Positions 6,511 to 8,413 of a stretch of 8,413 bases of DNA are shown piece after piece. The notes under the pieces are model-generated. The model did no database searches. It saw nothing but the letters and a program-made list of their open reading frames with translations, and was not told where the DNA came from. Position numbers and translations under genes: made by a program. Every line of letters begins with the position of its first letter. The first letter of the stretch is position 1. The DNA is from Acidimicrobiaceae bacterium (GTDB lineage: Bacteria; Actinomycetota; Acidimicrobiia; Acidimicrobiales; UBA10347), in the NCBI GenBank assembly GCA_003485885.1, contig DNHM01000355.1, forward strand, positions 1-8,413, written 5' to 3'.

Positions 6511-7467
6511 TTAGAGCAGCGCTGACGCTGCAGCGTGGCCAGATCTGAACGCGCCCTCGACCTTGGGTCCAGCAAAGGCATCACCTGCAAGCGCGATCCG
6601 TGTTCCGTCCTGTTCGACAAGGTAGGTCGGTTTTGGCAGGGGCGTAACGGGGCCTGCGTAGCGCCACTTCTTGAGCTGCGACTCAACGAACGTAGCGTCG
6701 CCAATCCAAGGCGCTGCCTGATCGATCAACTCCGCGTGGACTTGGTCTGGATCGTCGTCGAACCGTCGCAAGCTGTAGTCATGTTCGGCGTGGAAGGTAA
6801 GCGCTCGGACATCGGAGATGCCCTTGCGTTTGTTGTCGGCGATAAAGGTGAAGGGGCCGTCATCGAATTGCATGCCGCCCGGTTCATCGATATTGGGTTT
6901 GCCATCCACAACCGCAAGCAGCGCAAGCGTGGCGAAGTAGCTGGTCCCACGTAGCGCCGAATCGAGTTCGGCATCGGGACGAACATTACCCCGATCGAAT
7001 AGCTGCAACATCTGGGGAATGGGCGCCGTGACGACGGCTTGCTCGGCGTGGGCGATCGGGTCACCGTTCGCTGCCAGCAGTTGCACCTGGCCTTCGACAG
7101 TCTCGATGCGATCGACTTCGACCCCGAGTTGCATGTCGAGGCCGGTTGCCATCCATTTTGCGAGCGAGGTCATACCATCGGTTCCTCGATAGCGGGGGTA
7201 ACCATCGTGCTCGGCGAAGCCTCGGCACCACTCGCTCACAGCGCCTGCTTCCACTGCTTGTGCGACCGTCTCGGTGAAGAGTTCGCCACGGGTGGTGAAG
7301 AACTGCGCACCATGATCCAGGCGCGCACCGCCGAGCCGTCGGGTCGCCAACCGTCCACCGACGCCCCGACCCTTGTCGATGATGTGCACTTCATGACCTT
7401 GCGCCTGTAAGCAACGGCCTGCACTCAGGCCAGCGAGACCAGCGCCAAGAATGATCGTCTTCGTCAT
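6511..7467 (-). CDS. Renalase-like NAD(P)/FAD-dependent oxidoreductase
   Basis: This 318-residue flavoprotein has an N-terminal Rossmann dinucleotide fold with GAGLAG (8-13) and the ribose-binding acid Asp31 in IIDKGRGVGGRLATRR (29-44). It then has LDHGAQFFTTR (50-60), characteristic of bacterial renalase and amine-oxidase-like proteins. PRYRGTDGMTSLAKWMATGL (91-110) is also typical. The C-terminal LAGDAFAGPKVEGAFRSG (293-310) is the second FAD-binding segment. Renalases oxidise isomeric forms of reduced NAD(P) that block dehydrogenases, so a metabolite-repair role is plausible, but other amine oxidations are possible. No signal peptide is seen, so it is probably cytosolic. A TAACCT box six bases before the ATG suggests a leaderless transcript that continues into the CPBP protease gene 12 bp downstream. 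It is divergent from serA. Confidence 0.88.
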   Translation of the reverse strand: MTKTIILGAGLAGLSAGRCLQAQGHEVHIIDKGRGVGGRLATRRLGGARLDHGAQFFTTRGELFTETVAQAVEAGAVSEWCRGFAEHDGYPRYRGTDGMTSLAKWMATGLDMQLGVEVDRIETVEGQVQLLAANGDPIAHAEQAVVTAPIPQMLQLFDRGNVRPDAELDSALRGTSYFATLALLAVVDGKPNIDEPGGMQFDDGPFTFIADNKRKGISDVRALTFHAEHDYSLRRFDDDPDQVHAELIDQAAPWIGDATFVESQLKKWRYAGPVTPLPKPTYLVEQDGTRIALAGDAFAGPKVEGAFRSGHAAASALL

Positions 7468-7473
7468 GGATCG

Positions 7474-7479
7474 AGGTTA
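7474..7479 (-). promoter_or_regulatory. Candidate leaderless -10 box (TAACCT) of the renalase-like gene
   Basis: TAACCT fits the actinobacterial -10 pattern TAnnnT and ends exactly six bases before the ATG at 7467. Transcription would therefore begin at or within a base of the start codon. No Shine-Dalgarno sequence is present, which agrees with leaderless translation. No convincing -35 hexamer is found at 16-19 bp further upstream, as is common for such promoters. Confidence 0.5.
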
Positions 7480-7522
7480 CGCCGGAGCTGTCTATCTCTT
7501 GGAGTTCATCGACCATGTTGCT

Positions 7523-7550
7523 GGTGCGCTCACGGTGGTATGAGGTGCGC
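7523..7550. repeat. Pair of GGTGCGC direct repeats between the renalase-like gene and serA
   Basis: GGTGCGC occurs at 7523-7529 and 7544-7550, 21 bp apart (two helical turns). A related GGTG lies between them at 7534. They sit near the middle of the 156-bp divergent intergenic region and could be half-sites for a regulator. The motif is short and G-rich, so chance is a real possibility. I see nothing else of note in this gap besides the two -10 candidates. Confidence 0.25.
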
Positions 7551-7611
7551 GTGGTTATCAAAAGATGACCATTGGTGTCGGGTTTCACGATGAAGTGGCC
7601 GTCCAGCCGAA

Positions 7612-7617
7612 TAGATT
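7612..7617 (+). promoter_or_regulatory. Candidate leaderless -10 box (TAGATT) of serA
   Basis: TAGATT fits TAnnnT and ends exactly six bases before the serA ATG at 7624, the geometry of a leaderless actinobacterial promoter. The intervening bases CCAGGC contain no Shine-Dalgarno sequence. No clear -35 element is visible. The identical spacing at the divergent renalase-like gene strengthens both calls. Confidence 0.55.
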
Positions 7618-7623
7618 CCAGGC

Positions 7624-8413
7624 ATGGCTCGTGTGCTTGTATCTGAAGAAATCTCTGACAAAGGCTTGGACCTGTTGCGAGAGGCTGGGCATGAGGTGGA
7701 TGTCCAAATCGGGCTCGACGAGGCAGGCCTCGCTGCAGCGATTGTTGGGGCGCAAGCAATCATCATTCGGTCAGCGACCACGGTGAGCGCCGAGCTACTT
7801 TCTGCAGGAACCGATTTGAAGATCGTGGGCCGGGCCGGAATCGGCCTCGACAACGTCGACGTTGATGCAGCGACAGAACGCAACGTGCTCGTAGCGAACG
7901 CTCCGTTCTCGAATGCGATAACCGCAGCCGAGCACACGATGGCCATGTTGTTGGCCCAGGCCCGCAACATTGCGCACGCCCACGCAGCGCTGGTCGAAGG
8001 TCGGTGGGAGCGCAGCAAGTGGAATGGCGTCGAACTCGCCGAGAAGACGCTCGGCATTGTTGGCCTTGGTCGTATCGGTGGTCTCGTGGCCGCACGCGCC
8101 CGGGCCTTCGACATGGAGATCATCGCGTTTGATCCCTACGTCGCTCCGGAACGGGCTGCAGGTATGGGCATCGAGCTCGTTGATCTTGAAACACTCATCG
8201 GAACCAGCGACTTCGTCACACTTCACCTGGCCCGAACGCCCGACACCATGAACCTGATTAACGCCGAGCTGCTGGCCAAGGCCAAACCGGGACTGCGGCT
8301 CGTCAACGTTGCCCGGGGCGGCATCATCGACGAAGCGGCTCTGGCTGACGCAATCTCGAACGGCCCGGTCGGCGGCGCTGCAATCGATGTGTTCGCCGAA
8401 GAGCCGACCGTCG
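7624..8413 (+). CDS. serA: D-3-phosphoglycerate dehydrogenase, N-terminal part (cut by window edge)
   Basis: An open frame from the ATG at 7624 runs off the right edge and gives 263 residues. It catalyses the NAD-dependent oxidation of 3-phosphoglycerate to 3-phosphohydroxypyruvate, the first and committed step of serine synthesis, and its product feeds SerC. Visible motifs are the substrate-domain IIIRSATTV (46-54), GRAGIGLDNVDVDAA (69-83) and the hinge SNAITAAEHTMAMLLA (96-111). The NAD-binding GLGRIG is at 147-152 with Asp170 in AFDP. Catalytic Arg231 is in NVARGGIIDE and catalytic Glu260 is in FAEEP. The third catalytic residue (His), and any C-terminal ASB and ACT domains that mediate serine feedback in actinobacteria, would lie beyond the edge. 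The ATG fits the family N-terminus (ARVLVSEEISDKGLDLL), and a TAGATT box six bases upstream suggests a leaderless message. Confidence 0.95.
   Translation, partial: MARVLVSEEISDKGLDLLREAGHEVDVQIGLDEAGLAAAIVGAQAIIIRSATTVSAELLSAGTDLKIVGRAGIGLDNVDVDAATERNVLVANAPFSNAITAAEHTMAMLLAQARNIAHAHAALVEGRWERSKWNGVELAEKTLGIVGLGRIGGLVAARARAFDMEIIAFDPYVAPERAAGMGIELVDLETLIGTSDFVTLHLARTPDTMNLINAELLAKAKPGLRLVNVARGGIIDEAALADAISNGPVGGAAIDVFAEEPTV

Noticed and set aside
7515..7568. A 17-codon open frame (MLLVRSRWYEVRVVIKR) upstream of serA, considered as a leader peptide
   Set aside because: It has no run of serine or other regulatory codons, and no terminator/antiterminator hairpins follow. A GGAG 10 bases upstream is a weak ribosome site. 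If serA is leaderless, it would not be on the serA transcript.
7530..8123. A 197-residue minus-strand open frame
   Set aside because: It lies almost wholly opposite serA, whose plus-strand frame has unmistakable dehydrogenase motifs. Its translation is Ser/Ala/Arg/Pro-rich with no recognisable domain, typical of antisense frames in high-GC DNA.

Overview
This window looks like ordinary chromosomal DNA from a high-GC Gram-positive bacterium (Actinomycetota). GC is about 60% by eye, G/C is preferred at third codon positions, phosphoserine aminotransferase is of the actinobacterial type, and GTG starts occur. Most genes lack a Shine-Dalgarno sequence. Two genes show the pattern of leaderless actinobacterial transcripts: a TAnnnT -10 box six bases before the ATG. 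A lineage such as Acidimicrobiia is plausible but is a guess. I see no mobile element, CRISPR array, rRNA or tRNA gene, or phage gene.

The window is tightly packed, with eight genes in four blocks of alternating direction. (1) Minus strand: serC (phosphoserine aminotransferase) then a YqgE/AlgH-family gene, 11 bp apart, followed at the left edge by short tandem repeats. (2) Plus strand, divergent from serC across about 120 bp: a class I aspartate-type aminotransferase, an S9 prolyl-oligopeptidase-family peptidase 6 bp after it, and a HAD-IA phosphatase that overlaps the peptidase stop by 4 bp (ATGA). (3) Minus strand, converging on block 2 with only 2 bp between stop codons: a renalase-like FAD oxidoreductase followed by a CPBP (CAAX-type) membrane protease. 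(4) Plus strand, divergent from block 3 across 156 bp: the N-terminal 263 residues of serA (3-phosphoglycerate dehydrogenase), cut by the right edge.

The clearest shared theme is serine and amino-acid metabolism. SerA and SerC carry out the first two steps of serine synthesis from 3-phosphoglycerate. The aspartate-type aminotransferase probably draws on the same glutamate/2-oxoglutarate pool, and the peptidase could supply amino acids from peptides. Whether the HAD phosphatase contributes to the third step (phosphoserine phosphatase) is speculation. The two divergent intergenic regions hold the most interesting non-coding signals: a perfect 13-bp dyad, helically spaced CCWGG pentamers and mirrored -10-like boxes between serC and the aminotransferase gene, and paired leaderless promoters between the oxidoreductase gene and serA. 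I found no convincing undescribed multi-gene system.
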